This document shows positions 53,480 to 62,974 of a stretch of 64,000 bases of DNA, one piece after another. The notes under the pieces are model-generated. The model was given only the letters and a program-made list of their open reading frames with translations. It had not been told where the DNA came from and made no database searches. The stretch is from JAODBQ01 sp047602055 (GTDB lineage: Bacteria > Actinomycetota > Acidimicrobiia > Acidimicrobiales > Ilumatobacteraceae), in NCBI GenBank assembly GCA_047602055.1, contig JASGIG010000001.1:3844001-3908000 (forward strand), written 5' to 3'. The translations under genes and the position numbers were made by a program. The number at the start of each line of letters is the position of its first letter. The stretch's first letter is position 1.

Positions 53480-56004
53480 CCGTGACGTCGGCGAGCACCC
53501 AGGATCAGCGCGACGCCGAGCAATGCGAGCACCCCTCCAGCACCGGCCACGACGAGGGGTGCCTCGGAGCCTGTGCTCGGGAGCTCCCCGCCAGGCACGG
53601 GGATCTCCTCGGGAGCCCCGGGAGACTCGGGAACCTCGTCGGGAGCCCCGGGCAGCTCGTCGGGAGCCCCGGGAGACTCGGGCAGCTCGTCGGGAGCCTC
53701 GGGCCGCTCGGCCACTGGCCCCTGCTCGTCCGAGGTGTCTGCGGCATCCGTGTATCCGTCGCGGATCGCTACGGCCTCGACGCTGATCCACCTCCCGACC
53801 TCGGCAGAGGTGAGGACGTAGGTGGAGCCTGTGCCGATCGCCACGCCGTCGGCGAACCAGGTGAACACGATGCTGTCAGGTGTCGGGGAGGGATTGCCCG
53901 CGTCCGCCGTCAGCGTCTCACCGACGCGCAGTTCGCCCGTGAAGCTCGCCGTGGGGCCGGTCGTGAACGTGGGGAGCGCGACCACAACGGTGATGTCGCG
54001 GGTGATCGTGCCACCGGCGGCGGGGATCGTGAGCGTCACGGTGTAGGTGCCGGGCGTCGTCCCGGTGACGGTGATCTCGCCGGTCACGGGGTCGATGACC
54101 GGGACCACGGCCCCGCCCGCATCCGTGATGCTCCACGTCGAGGGGTCCGTCACGAAGGGATCGCCATCGGAGTCGAGCACGGTCGGGGTGAAGCTGCCAC
54201 CCGTGATCGTGGTGATCTGAAATTCGTCGCCGGTCAGCCCGGTGACGATCTCGAGTGTGGCCCACATGGCGTAGTAGGTGACCGGAACCGCGGCGCCGTC
54301 GGCGCTGAAACCGGGAAGGATGCTGGCGCTGGTCACCGTGCTGCCACTGCCGTCGGCCGCGGTGTTCCAGCCCTTGAACACATCCGGCGATCGCGTCGGG
54401 TCGCTCGCGGGGAAGGCGCGGTATCCCGTGTCGAAGGACGGCGCGAAGACCGTCTCCTCGCTCGTCGCCGGGGTGCCGCCCTGCGCATCGAAGGTGACCA
54501 CGTAGTTGTGGCTGTAGACCTTGACCCCCGTCACGAGCGCGGCCTGGTGCGCGATGACGCCGTCGTTCTGGATCTGCCCGGTGCCAGCGAAGGTCGTGCC
54601 CTCGATGGTGGAGCCCGTCGTCGGATCGGCGACGCTGCCGAGGATCTGTCCGGTCGATCCGACGACGACTTCGGCCCCGGCGGTGTTCGAATCCTGGATG
54701 CGCAGAGAACCCGAGGGGATGCGCAGGATGCCGTCCACTTCGAGCGAGCCGAAGCTCACGAGGGCCGGCGAGGTGTGGGCGGCGGCCGGTTCGCCGCTGC
54801 CGACGGCGGTGAACCCGCCGGTGGCCGTCACGTCGGCGCCCGCGCCAATGGAGACCGTGGCGCCGGAGCCCGTGTTCGGATAGTCGGAGATGGCGCCGTA
54901 CCCGCCGCCGATCCCCGCGGCGTTGCCTCCGACGCTGGACCCGACGGCGGTGACCGTGCCACCGGTGATCGTCACCGTGCCGCCGGTGACGCCGCGGCGG
55001 CCGGCCCCGATGCCGGAACCACCACGGATGCCGGTGGCCACGACGGTGCCGCCGGAGATGGTGACGGTGCCGCCGGACCCTCTGTTGGTGTTGTCAGCGC
55101 GCGCCGCGGCCGAGTTTCCACCACCGATTCCCGCACCGCCCTGCGCGGTGCCGCTCCCGGTCGCCGTGACGGTGCCGCCGGTGATCGTCACCGTGCCGCC
55201 GACGCCGCCCGATCCGCCGCCACCGATGCCAGCCGCGCCGTTGGCTGCGCTCCCAGCGAGCGCGGTGACGGTGCCGCCGGTGATGAGCACCGTTCCGCCC
55301 GAGCCGAGCATCGCCCCGCCGATTCCCGCGCCACCGCCACCGCCCCCTGCGCCCGTCGCGACGACGGTGCCGCCGTGGATCTCGACGTGTCCGCCGTTGC
55401 CGCTGATGTTGCCCGTGAAGAGGACCCCGCCGCCGCCGATGCCTGCTGACCCGTTCGCGCCGCCCGTCGCGGTGACCTGACCGTCGTTGATGATCACCGT
55501 GCCTCCGTCGTAACCGAGGCCGGTGGCAGTGGGGCCGCTCTTACCGCCGATTCCCGCGCCGCTGCCGGTCGCGGTGATGATTCCGCCGTCCACGACGAGC
55601 GTCGCGTTGGTCGTCTCGATGGCGGCTTCGCCGGCGACGGTGGTGATCGCCGTCAGCCGACCGCCCGTTGCCGAGTCGTCGATCGTGAGCTGCTGCCCGG
55701 ACGAGATCGAAACGCTCCGCACCGACAGGGTGAAGCCCGCGAGATCGAGGTCGACCACGCACCCAATCGTCAACACGCTGGTCGTGGCGGAGACGTCCGC
55801 AGCGAGGGTGATCTCGGTCGGTGTTGCCGTGGTTCCGGCGCATCCGGTCAACGCCGCGGTGATGCCACCGATCGAGCTCACCGGCGCCGCGTGCGCCGGT
55901 GCGGCGACAACGACGGTGACGAACCCGGCGAGCACGACTGCGGACAGCATCGCCAGCGCGCGCCTGGGCTTCGATGCGCGCGCCTGTTGCGTTTCACGAT
56001 TCAC
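53476..56004 (-). CDS. LPXTG-anchored repetitive surface protein
   Basis: 842 residues from GTG 56004, which has AGGAG 6-7 bp upstream; the TTG at 56022 is less likely. Signal peptide ALAMLSAVVLAGFVTVVVAAPAHA. The mature protein is rich in the repeat GGTVTITGGTVTATG alternating with GAGIGGG (about eight copies) and a region with YVVTFDAQGGTP and VFKGWNTAADGSGSTV resembling InlB B/Listeria-Bacteroides repeats. Ig-like strands follow (SWSITDAGGAVVPVIDPVTG). The end has Pro/Glu repeats, the sorting motif LPSTG, a hydrophobic span and RRRHG. A sortase would fix it to the cell wall. An AT-rich leader and neighbouring IS and tRNA suggest horizontal origin. Its stop abuts the IS end. Confidence 0.88.
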   Translation of the reverse strand: MNRETQQARASKPRRALAMLSAVVLAGFVTVVVAAPAHAAPVSSIGGITAALTGCAGTTATPTEITLAADVSATTSVLTIGCVVDLDLAGFTLSVRSVSISSGQQLTIDDSATGGRLTAITTVAGEAAIETTNATLVVDGGIITATGSGAGIGGKSGPTATGLGYDGGTVIINDGQVTATGGANGSAGIGGGGVLFTGNISGNGGHVEIHGGTVVATGAGGGGGGAGIGGAMLGSGGTVLITGGTVTALAGSAANGAAGIGGGGSGGVGGTVTITGGTVTATGSGTAQGGAGIGGGNSAAARADNTNRGSGGTVTISGGTVVATGIRGGSGIGAGRRGVTGGTVTITGGTVTAVGSSVGGNAAGIGGGYGAISDYPNTGSGATVSIGAGADVTATGGFTAVGSGEPAAAHTSPALVSFGSLEVDGILRIPSGSLRIQDSNTAGAEVVVGSTGQILGSVADPTTGSTIEGTTFAGTGQIQNDGVIAHQAALVTGVKVYSHNYVVTFDAQGGTPATSEETVFAPSFDTGYRAFPASDPTRSPDVFKGWNTAADGSGSTVTSASILPGFSADGAAVPVTYYAMWATLEIVTGLTGDEFQITTITGGSFTPTVLDSDGDPFVTDPSTWSITDAGGAVVPVIDPVTGEITVTGTTPGTYTVTLTIPAAGGTITRDITVVVALPTFTTGPTASFTGELRVGETLTADAGNPSPTPDSIVFTWFADGVAIGTGSTYVLTSAEVGRWISVEAVAIRDGYTDAADTSDEQGPVAERPEAPDELPESPGAPDELPGAPDEVPESPGAPEEIPVPGGELPSTGSEAPLVVAGAGGVLALLGVALILGARRRHG

Positions 56005-56231
56005 GACTGCTCCTGAGGACAAATAGAATCTCGTTATCTACCATATTTGGAGTCCCGCGGCCCAGCTGTTCTCATCAATAGGGCGTGTCCGAGATCTCGA
56101 CAAGCTCGACTAACGAAAGATCGGCGTTTCCCTCGGCACACGATCAGGGGTGACGCCGATGGCGGCAAAGGCAGCCGAACGGGGCCATTCGACATCTACG
56201 CCTGCCGCGTGCTCCCGTAGGACACCTTGGG

Positions 56232-56305
56232 TGGGCGCAGAGGGATTCGAACCCCCGACATCTTGCATGTAAGGCAAGCGCTCTGACCGACTGAGCTATG
56301 CGCCC
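56232..56305 (-). tRNA. tRNA-Val(UAC)
   Basis: 74 nt on the minus strand. Acceptor GGGCGCA/TGCGCCC with discriminator A; D arm GCTC-GAGC; anticodon arm CTTGC-CTTACAT-GCAAG with anticodon TAC; T arm with GGGGG-TTCGAAT-CCCTC. The 3' CCA is not encoded. The tRNA flanks the segment with the LPXTG gene and IS630, a common location for foreign DNA. Confidence 0.95.
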
Positions 56306-56337
56306 CGAGACCCGGGAACGCTACCGCCGGCCGCCGC

Positions 56338-57117
56338 TCAGGGAAGCTGACGGCGAGCATCGAGCAACGCCACGTGCAGTTCGGGCGTCGCGCCCGCGAC
56401 GGGCGTGCGCCGTGCGTCGTGCGTCAGCACGATCAGGTCTCGCCCGGCCGCATCGGTGACGACAGCGCCGGCTTCCCGGCAGATGAGCATCCCACCGAGG
56501 TAGTCCCAGGCGCCGTGCTGGTCGACGCCGCAGTCGACGAAGCCGTCGAGCACGCCGGCCGCGACGAGGCACAGGTCGAGCGCCGCGGCGCCGAGGGCGC
56601 GGAACTGCCACCAGCCGGGCAACGCCGGCGGCGCGGCGGAGATGCCGACGACGGCGGACGGCAGCGACGTGCAACCCGACGGGGCGATGCACGCGCCGTC
56701 GAGCCACGCTCCCCCGCCACGCGTCGCCGACCAGCGTTCGCCTGACGCCTGGTTGACCACCAGCGCGACCGCGGGGCCATCGCCGTCGACGAGGCACATC
56801 GACGTCGCGTACCACGGCACGCCGCGGGCCCGGTTCGTCGAGCCGTCGACGGGGTCGAGGACGATCGTCGGCTGCCCGGGCACCGGCATGAGGCCGCTCT
56901 CCTCGGACAGTACGCCGACACCGGCGCGAGCGAGCACGCGCAGCGCCGCCTCGTCGGCGGTCAGATCGAGCGCGTACTGGCCGTCACGCCGGCCGGACAT
57001 GCCCGCGTCGGACACGCCGGCCAACGCCGCGGCCACCGCGTCGGCGACGTCGTGCATCAGTCCCAGCCAGTCGGTCGGCACGGGAGGCGACGGTAGTGTC
57101 GCCGCCGTGGCCGTCAT
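56338..57117 (-). CDS. inositol monophosphatase-family phosphatase
   Basis: About 250 residues. Metal-binding motifs GVLSEESGL (E), TIVLDPVDGSTN (DPxDGT-like) and the C-terminal QHGAWDYLGGMLICREAGAVV (WDxxGG). Probably dephosphorylates inositol phosphates, or 3'-phosphoadenosine phosphates, or histidinol phosphate, all found in this family. Start ATG 57117 overlaps the divergent gene by 11 bp; GTG 57081 would avoid that. Conserved K is not needed. Confidence 0.87.
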   Translation of the reverse strand: MTATAATLPSPPVPTDWLGLMHDVADAVAAALAGVSDAGMSGRRDGQYALDLTADEAALRVLARAGVGVLSEESGLMPVPGQPTIVLDPVDGSTNRARGVPWYATSMCLVDGDGPAVALVVNQASGERWSATRGGGAWLDGACIAPSGCTSLPSAVVGISAAPPALPGWWQFRALGAAALDLCLVAAGVLDGFVDCGVDQHGAWDYLGGMLICREAGAVVTDAAGRDLIVLTHDARRTPVAGATPELHVALLDARRQLP

Positions 57118-57676
57118 CGATGTCGCCGGTTTCGTCGCCGATCTGAAGAGCCATGCGATCGATCACGGCTTCCACGTCCACGACGAGCGTCACTTCGTGG
57201 AGACCTACTCGCTGCGCCAGCTGTGGGAGGTCGACCTGCACCCCGAGGAGGCGTGCAGCGGCCCGATCGACCTGCACCTCTCGCTGGAGGTCGACCCTCG
57301 GGCCCTGCTCGGCTTCGAGGACGAGGTGATCAAGCTCGACGACGTCGACGCCGACCCGCCCGAGGGATTCACGTTCCCGCTGCTGTTCACCTGGACGCTG
57401 CCGCCGCTGCCGCACCCGCCTGACCTGCTCGTGCTGGCGACGGAGCTGGCCGGCGTCGGCGGCCTCGACCTGCCCGTCGAGGTGTCGGCGATCGACTCGT
57501 TCGCCAGCGTCACCGACGCGCCGGAGCGCAGCCTGTCGATCGTCTCGCGCATCCCCGTCGAGCTGGCCGCCGTCTACGTCGGCGACGAGGAGGCCTTCTG
57601 CTCGACGCTGGTGAAGTGCAAGGACGTCAGCCTGTTCCTCCTGGAGCGCGCCGACGCCTGGTTGGGCGAGGAGTAG
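57107..57676 (+). CDS. conserved hypothetical protein
   Basis: 189 residues, GTG 57107. An acidic protein without membrane segments. Notable parts: FHVHDERHFVETYSLRQLWEV, DLHLSLEVDPRALLGFEDE, PEGFTFPLLFTWTLPPLP and ERSLSIVSRIPVELAAVYVG. Not in a family I can name. It is 26 bp upstream of another acidic protein on the same strand, possibly co-transcribed. Confidence 0.7.
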   Translation: MAVIDVAGFVADLKSHAIDHGFHVHDERHFVETYSLRQLWEVDLHPEEACSGPIDLHLSLEVDPRALLGFEDEVIKLDDVDADPPEGFTFPLLFTWTLPPLPHPPDLLVLATELAGVGGLDLPVEVSAIDSFASVTDAPERSLSIVSRIPVELAAVYVGDEEAFCSTLVKCKDVSLFLLERADAWLGEE

Positions 57677-57701
57677 CCGGCTGCTTGCTACGGTCCCCTG
57701 C

Positions 57702-57956
57702 ATGCGCGTCAGCGAACTGATCGACATGCTCAAGGACCAGCCGCCGGACGCCGAGGTCGAGATGGCCATCGTCGCCCCGGTCGACGACGACAGCGAGGAC
57801 ATCACCGTCGATCGCTACAGCGTCGAAGGGATGCTTCCCTGGGAGGACGACGACGACGAGGGCAACCCCGAAGACGTCGTCATCTGGCTGGTCGGGGGCG
57901 AGGACGACGACGTCGACGCGTTCCTCGACGCGATCGAGCACCCCGACGAGGAGTAG
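57702..57956 (+). CDS. small acidic conserved hypothetical
   Basis: 84 residues with about one third Asp/Glu (e.g. EDDDDEGNPEDVVIWLVGGEDDD). Begins MRVSELIDMLKDQPPDAEVEM, a pattern seen in small actinobacterial proteins of unknown function; the first segment recalls DUF-type proteins controlling assay-free partner binding but no function is known to me. Follows the previous gene by 26 bp. Confidence 0.7.
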   Translation: MRVSELIDMLKDQPPDAEVEMAIVAPVDDDSEDITVDRYSVEGMLPWEDDDDEGNPEDVVIWLVGGEDDDVDAFLDAIEHPDEE

Positions 57957-58015
57957 CCAGGCGCGACGCTGGAGACCTCTACATCGCGACGGCGCGCCGC
58001 ATAAGGTCCCGATGC

Positions 58016-58900
58016 GTGACGCCGGCGCCAGCAATGCCGTTGAGTGCCGACGACGCGGCCACGCGGTACTCCGCATGCGCCGGCGAGACGTTTACGTTCA
58101 GCCGTGTGCTGACCGGCGGCGAGACCGGCGCCACCGAGATCCGGTCAGCGTCCGGTGTCCGGCGAGTCCTCAAGTGGGACGCCGACCCCGACAACGTCGA
58201 AGGCCGCCGACGCGGCGCGCGCATGGCCCAGCGTCTGCACGACGCGGGGTGGCCGGTGCCCGCACAGGACGTCCGCCGTGACGGTCCGTGGCTCTTCGTC
58301 GCTCAGGAGCTCATGCCCGGACACGATGTGCGCCGGGTCGACACCGCCCTCGTGCACAACGTGCTCGATCTGCACCCCAAGCGACTCGGTCTCGGCGACC
58401 CTGCCGACGCGGCGCGGTGGGGCACTCGCACGATCCAGCTGTTGGTCTCGGGCGGCAACGGCTACTGCCTTCACGAGCCGCTTCGCACCTACGACCACCG
58501 GACCCGCCGCCTGCTCGATCGCATCCGACGAATCGGCGTCGGCGTACGCGCCGCGCAACTGTCGGGCAACGACATCGTCCACGCCGACCTGCACCCCGGC
58601 AACCTCCTCCAATCCGGCGGCCGGCTCTCCGCGGTGATCGACGTCGACTACGCGACCTCAGGCGACGCGGCCTTCGACCTCACCTTCTTCGCGATCACCA
58701 GCCTCCAGTACGACCCCGACGAGGCGACACGACGGTTGCTCCGCGAGGTCGGACTCGGCCCGCTCGACGCGGCTCGCCGGCAGACGTACGTTGCCGCCAC
58801 ACTTCTGCAACTACTGGACTGGGCGATCCGCAAACGCCGCACCGACGAGATCGAGCTCTGGCTCAGCCACAGCGGATGGCTCTTCGGGGACGACCGATGA
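58016..58900 (+). CDS. APH-fold aminoglycoside/choline kinase-like protein
   Basis: 294 residues. The catalytic loop IVHADLHPGNLLQ and the DFG-equivalent VIDVDYATSGDAAFDL are classic for the phosphotransferase APH family. N-lobe Lys in RRVLKWDADPD. Substrate may be an aminoglycoside, hydroxy-amino compound or lipid-head precursor; the resistance function cannot be assumed. Start GTG 58016; ATG 58034 (MPLSADDAATRY) is an alternative. Confidence 0.85.
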   Translation: MTPAPAMPLSADDAATRYSACAGETFTFSRVLTGGETGATEIRSASGVRRVLKWDADPDNVEGRRRGARMAQRLHDAGWPVPAQDVRRDGPWLFVAQELMPGHDVRRVDTALVHNVLDLHPKRLGLGDPADAARWGTRTIQLLVSGGNGYCLHEPLRTYDHRTRRLLDRIRRIGVGVRAAQLSGNDIVHADLHPGNLLQSGGRLSAVIDVDYATSGDAAFDLTFFAITSLQYDPDEATRRLLREVGLGPLDAARRQTYVAATLLQLLDWAIRKRRTDEIELWLSHSGWLFGDDR

Positions 58901-59084
58901 CGGCCGCGCCGATCCCCTCGCTCCGACGCGACGCAGCGCCCTGCGAACCCGACGGGAGAGGGCGAGGGCGCTGCGCTGGACCCGCCATCCACCCGAAGGC
59001 GATCAGCTCGTCCGGCGAGGACAGTGCCCCGCCTCGTGGCTGCTCCAGACATGAATGCCCGGGGCAGCGCGCGAACCGGCTCGA

Positions 59085-60273
59085 CTACAGCTTGAACAGC
59101 GCCCTGGCGTTGTCGCCGATGAAGGCTCGGCGCTGGTCCGCGGGGAACGCGGCGACCAGCTCGTTGAGGTCGTGGACGTACTCGGGTGTGTGGTCGGCAT
59201 GCGGGAAGTCCGACGCCCACAGGAAGCGCTCGACGCCGTAGCGCGCCGCCAGCGCCGGGATCATCCGCTCGTCGGGGTCGGCGCTGATCCAGATCCGCTC
59301 GCGGAAGTAGTCGCTCGGCTGGTGCTGCAACGGCACACGCGAGCCGATCACCGTGTGCCCGTAGACGGCGTCGATGCGGTCCAGCCAGTAGCCGATCCAG
59401 CCGGCGCCGGACTCCAGGACGAGGACCTTGAGGCGCGGGAACTTGTCGAACACGCCGTAGTCGAACAGCGTCGTGAACTGGTGACGCACGCCGTCGGCGC
59501 CCGCGACCGACGCCAGCAGGCGCAGCTGCTTGACGTTCTCCCACGTGCCCATGCGCGTGCCCTTGGTCCACTGCGGCTCGAACGTCGGGTGGATCGCCAG
59601 CGGCACGTCGAGGTCCTGGGCGGCGGCGAACACCGGGTCGTTGTCGGGGTGGCCGAGCGGCACGCCGTCGTGGTGGAACGGGGCGACGTACCCGCCACGC
59701 GCCCCCTCGCCGACGGCCCGCTCCAGCTCCCGAGCCGCGGCGACGGGATCGCCGAGCGACAGGTGCGCGGTCGGCACCAGCCGTGGCTCGCCGGCGCAGA
59801 ACTCGCAGATCCAGCGGTTGTACGCCTTCGTGTATGCCTGGGCGAGCGCGGGATCCTGGACCTCGGCCTCCCACAGGAGGCCGACGGTGGTGTACAGGAT
59901 GGCGACGTCGATGTGCTCGGCGTCGAGCACCTCGATCCGCTCACGCGGGTCCATCGACCCGAACGGCGCCTCGTGCAGGTACGTCCGCTGCGGGTCCCTC
60001 TGCATCTCGACGAGGTCCGGCGCGCCCATCGCGCCGAGCGTCGACGGGAAGCCGCGGCGGCTCATCGTCGAGCGGCGCCCGTCGATCTCCAGCTCCTCGA
60101 GGCCGTGCTCGTCGAGGACGATCCGCAGCGCAGCGGTCGCGGAACGCCGGGTCGATGTACTCCTCCCACAGCATCGGCGGCTCGAGGATGTGGCCGTCGG
60201 CGTCGACCGCGCCGTCGAAGGCGACGCGGTGGGTCTCGTGGCGGGGCTTGACGGCGGGGATCGCTACCGGCAT
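59085..60273 (-). CDS. amidohydrolase (ACMSD-like TIM-barrel), one frameshift
   Basis: About 395 residues from ATG 60273. N-terminal AVDADGHILEPPMLWEEYID holds the first metal ligands; after a frame change near 60125 follows STLGAMGAPDLVEMQRD, the barrel segments AYTKAYNRWICEFCAGEPRL, PLAIHPTFEPQW (His), and FLWASDFPHADHT (catalytic Asp). Such amidohydrolase_2 enzymes hydrolyse or decarboxylate ring-derived acids. It is divergent from the Baeyer-Villiger fusion gene 127 bp away, so they may be in one catabolic pathway. Confidence 0.86.
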
Positions 60274-60400
60274 GCGCGCGACGGTACGACGACCACCACG
60301 GAGGATTCCCACCGAGCGGTTGGCATTCGGCGAGCATGACCGTCGATGATGTGGGTTCGCGCGGTGCCGGGGCGCCGCAACCAGTTCGAGGGGGTCCGAG

Positions 60401-62974
60401 ATGGCCGAGCAACCGCAGTTCGACGCCGTCGTCGTCGGCGCCGGCATGGCCGGGTTGTACATGCTGCACCGCCTGCGCCAGCAAGGGATGAGCGCCGTGG
60501 TGCTGGAGGCCGGTGACGACGTCGGCGGCACGTGGTACTGGAACCGCTACCCGGGGGCGCGCTGCGACATCCCGACCACCGACTACACGTACTCGTTCGA
60601 CCCCGAGCTGGAGACGGCGTGGACGTGGTCGGAGAAGTACGCCAGGCAGCCGGAGATCCTCCGCTACCTGCAGTTCGTCGCCGAGCGCTACGACCTGCGC
60701 CCCGACATCCGCTTCCAGACCCGGGTGCAGGCGGCGGCGTGGGACGACGACGCCCACCTGTGGCGGCTGCACACCAGCACCGGCGACGACCTCACCGCCC
60801 GCTCCTACATCATGGCGACGGGCTGCCTGTCGATGCCGAAGACCCCCGACATCGAGGGCGCCGGGCGCTTCCAGGGCGAGGTCTACAACACCAGCTCGTG
60901 GCCCCACGGGGGCGTCGACTTCACCGGCAAGCGCGTCGCCGTCATCGGCACGGGCTCGTCGGGCATCCAGTCGATCCCGCTGATCGCCGAGCAGGCGACG
61001 CAGCTGACGGTGTTCCAGCGCACCGCGAACTTCTCGGTGCCTGCGCAGAACGGCGCGGCGCCCGCCGAGCGGGTGGCGATGCTCGCTGCCGACCGCGACG
61101 CCTACCGCCACGAGGGCAAGTACTCGGTGGCCGGCGTGGTCATCCCCCGCCCGGAGCTGCCGGCCAGCGCGCTCACGCCGGAGCAGCAGCGCGAGCTCCT
61201 CGACGCGGCGTGGGACGCCGGCGAGCTGCTGCGCATCGGCGGCGTGTTCGCCGACCAGGGCAGCAACATCGCCGCCAACGACATCGTCTGCGACTACGTC
61301 CGCGAGCGCATCCGTGGGATCGTCGAGGACCCGCAGACCGCCGAGGACCTGTGCCCGAACGACCACCCGATCGGCTCGAAGCGCACCTGCCTCGACACCA
61401 ACTACTTCGCCACCTACAACAAGCCGCACGTGCGCCTCGTCAACCTGCGGCGCACGCCGATCGAGACGATCACCGAGACCGGGATCCGCACGTCGGCCGA
61501 GGAGCTCGAGTTCGACGCCATCGTCTTCGCCACCGGCTTCGACGCGATGACCGGCGCGCTGGTCGGCGTCGACATCACCGGCAAGGACGGCGTCACGCTC
61601 AAGGACAAGTGGGACCACGGGCCGCAGACCTACCTCGGCCTGTTCAGCGTCGGCTTCCCGAACCTGTACATGATCACCGGGCCGGGCAGCCCGTCGGTGC
61701 TGTCGAACATGGCGGTGTCGATCGAGCAGCACGTCGACTTCATCGCCGACACGCTGCGCGACCTGCGCGACCGCGGCTACGAGACGATCGAACCGACGCA
61801 GCTCGCCGAGGACGGCTGGGGCCGCCACGTCAACGACGGCGCCGACATCACGTTCTTCCCGCAGGCCAACTCGTGGTACATGGGCGCCAACGTCCCCGGC
61901 AAGCCGCGGGTGTTCCTGCCCTACGTCGCCGGCGTCGACACGTACCGCAAGGTCTGCGAGGAGGTCGTCGCCAAGGACTACCTCGGGCTGCACCTGGCCG
62001 GCCCGGACGGCGAGCAGTGCAACGACGGGCTGGTCCGCGAGCTGCAGGTCGACGTGCAGGCCGTGCTGGAGCTGATGGCCGGGCTCGGCCTGCCGCCGCT
62101 CGAGTCGCTGTCGCCGGCCGACGCCCGCGACTTCGTCGTCCAGTCGGCGGCGGCCAGCCCGCCCGGCCCGGAGGTCGGCGAGATCGTCGACGGCACGCTG
62201 CCCGGCCCTGGCGGCGAGCTGGAGTACCGCGTCTACCGCCCCGAGAGCGAGGGCCCGCACCCGCTGGTGCTGTACTTCCACGGGGGCGGCTGGGTGCTCG
62301 GCTCGGCGGTCTCGGACGATCCGTTCTGCCGGGACCTGTGCAAGCGCAGCGACTGCGTGATCGTCTCGGTCGACTACCGCCACGCCCCGGAGGCCCGCTT
62401 CCCGGCGGCGGTGGACGACGCCTATGCCGCGCTGGTGTGGGTCGACGAGCACGCCATCGAGCTGGGCGGGATCCCCGGCCAGCTCGCCGTCGCCGGCTGG
62501 AGCGCCGGCGGCAACCTGGCCGCGGTCGTCAGCCAGCTGGCCCGCGACCACGACGGGCCGAAGATCGCCGGGCAGCTGCTGATCACCCCGGTCACCGACC
62601 ACGACCTGGAGACCGCTTCGTACGTCGAGAACTCGGACGGCTACGTGTTGACCAAGCCGCTGATGGTGTGGTTCTGGGACCACTACATCGACGAGGCCGA
62701 GCGCGCCGACCCGCGGGTGTCCCCGCTCAAGGCGGCGAGCCTGGCCGGGCTGCCGCCGGCGTTCGTCGTCACGTGCCAGTTCGACCCGTTGCGCGACGAG
62801 GGCCGGGCGTACGCCGCAGCCATGGAAGCCGCCGGCGTGCCGGTCGGCCAGCTGCAGGCCCGTGGCCACACGCACACGTCGCTGACGATGGTCGACGTGA
62901 TCCTGTCGGGTGCACCGGCCCGCCAGGAGATGGCCGACGCCCTGCGCGGCTTCTTCAAGCACGCCGCCGGCTGA
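60401..62974 (+). CDS. Baeyer-Villiger monooxygenase fused to HSL-type esterase
   Basis: 857 residues. Part one (to about 540) is a type I flavin monooxygenase: FAD motif VVVGAGMAGLYMLHRL, VGGTWYWNRYPGARCDIPT, NADPH motif AVIGTGSSGIQSIPLI, and the BVMO fingerprint position FQGEVYNTSSWP, in which the usual His is Asn. Part two (about 560-857) is a hormone-sensitive-lipase-type esterase: oxyanion HGGGWVLGS, nucleophile GWSAGG, acid in FDPLRDEGRAY, and His in GHTHTSLTM. A ketone would become an ester and then acid plus alcohol by one polypeptide. Start ATG 60401 with a GGGGG-containing site. The 3' end overlaps the DUF167 gene by 20 nt. Confidence 0.92.
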   Translation: MAEQPQFDAVVVGAGMAGLYMLHRLRQQGMSAVVLEAGDDVGGTWYWNRYPGARCDIPTTDYTYSFDPELETAWTWSEKYARQPEILRYLQFVAERYDLRPDIRFQTRVQAAAWDDDAHLWRLHTSTGDDLTARSYIMATGCLSMPKTPDIEGAGRFQGEVYNTSSWPHGGVDFTGKRVAVIGTGSSGIQSIPLIAEQATQLTVFQRTANFSVPAQNGAAPAERVAMLAADRDAYRHEGKYSVAGVVIPRPELPASALTPEQQRELLDAAWDAGELLRIGGVFADQGSNIAANDIVCDYVRERIRGIVEDPQTAEDLCPNDHPIGSKRTCLDTNYFATYNKPHVRLVNLRRTPIETITETGIRTSAEELEFDAIVFATGFDAMTGALVGVDITGKDGVTLKDKWDHGPQTYLGLFSVGFPNLYMITGPGSPSVLSNMAVSIEQHVDFIADTLRDLRDRGYETIEPTQLAEDGWGRHVNDGADITFFPQANSWYMGANVPGKPRVFLPYVAGVDTYRKVCEEVVAKDYLGLHLAGPDGEQCNDGLVRELQVDVQAVLELMAGLGLPPLESLSPADARDFVVQSAAASPPGPEVGEIVDGTLPGPGGELEYRVYRPESEGPHPLVLYFHGGGWVLGSAVSDDPFCRDLCKRSDCVIVSVDYRHAPEARFPAAVDDAYAALVWVDEHAIELGGIPGQLAVAGWSAGGNLAAVVSQLARDHDGPKIAGQLLITPVTDHDLETASYVENSDGYVLTKPLMVWFWDHYIDEAERADPRVSPLKAASLAGLPPAFVVTCQFDPLRDEGRAYAAAMEAAGVPVGQLQARGHTHTSLTMVDVILSGAPARQEMADALRGFFKHAAG

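Noticed and set aside
53482..55449. Plus-strand frame of 655 codons opposite the LPXTG gene
   Set aside because: Mirror of the repetitive sense gene; Arg/Gly/Asp low complexity.
54950..55560. Regular repeats here as a CRISPR array
   Set aside because: The repeats are codon-level GGT/ACG patterns of the surface protein, with no fixed-length spacers and no cas genes.
56023..56231. Attachment site or integrase trace beside tRNA-Val
   Set aside because: No direct repeat of the tRNA 3' end and no integrase was found in the window.
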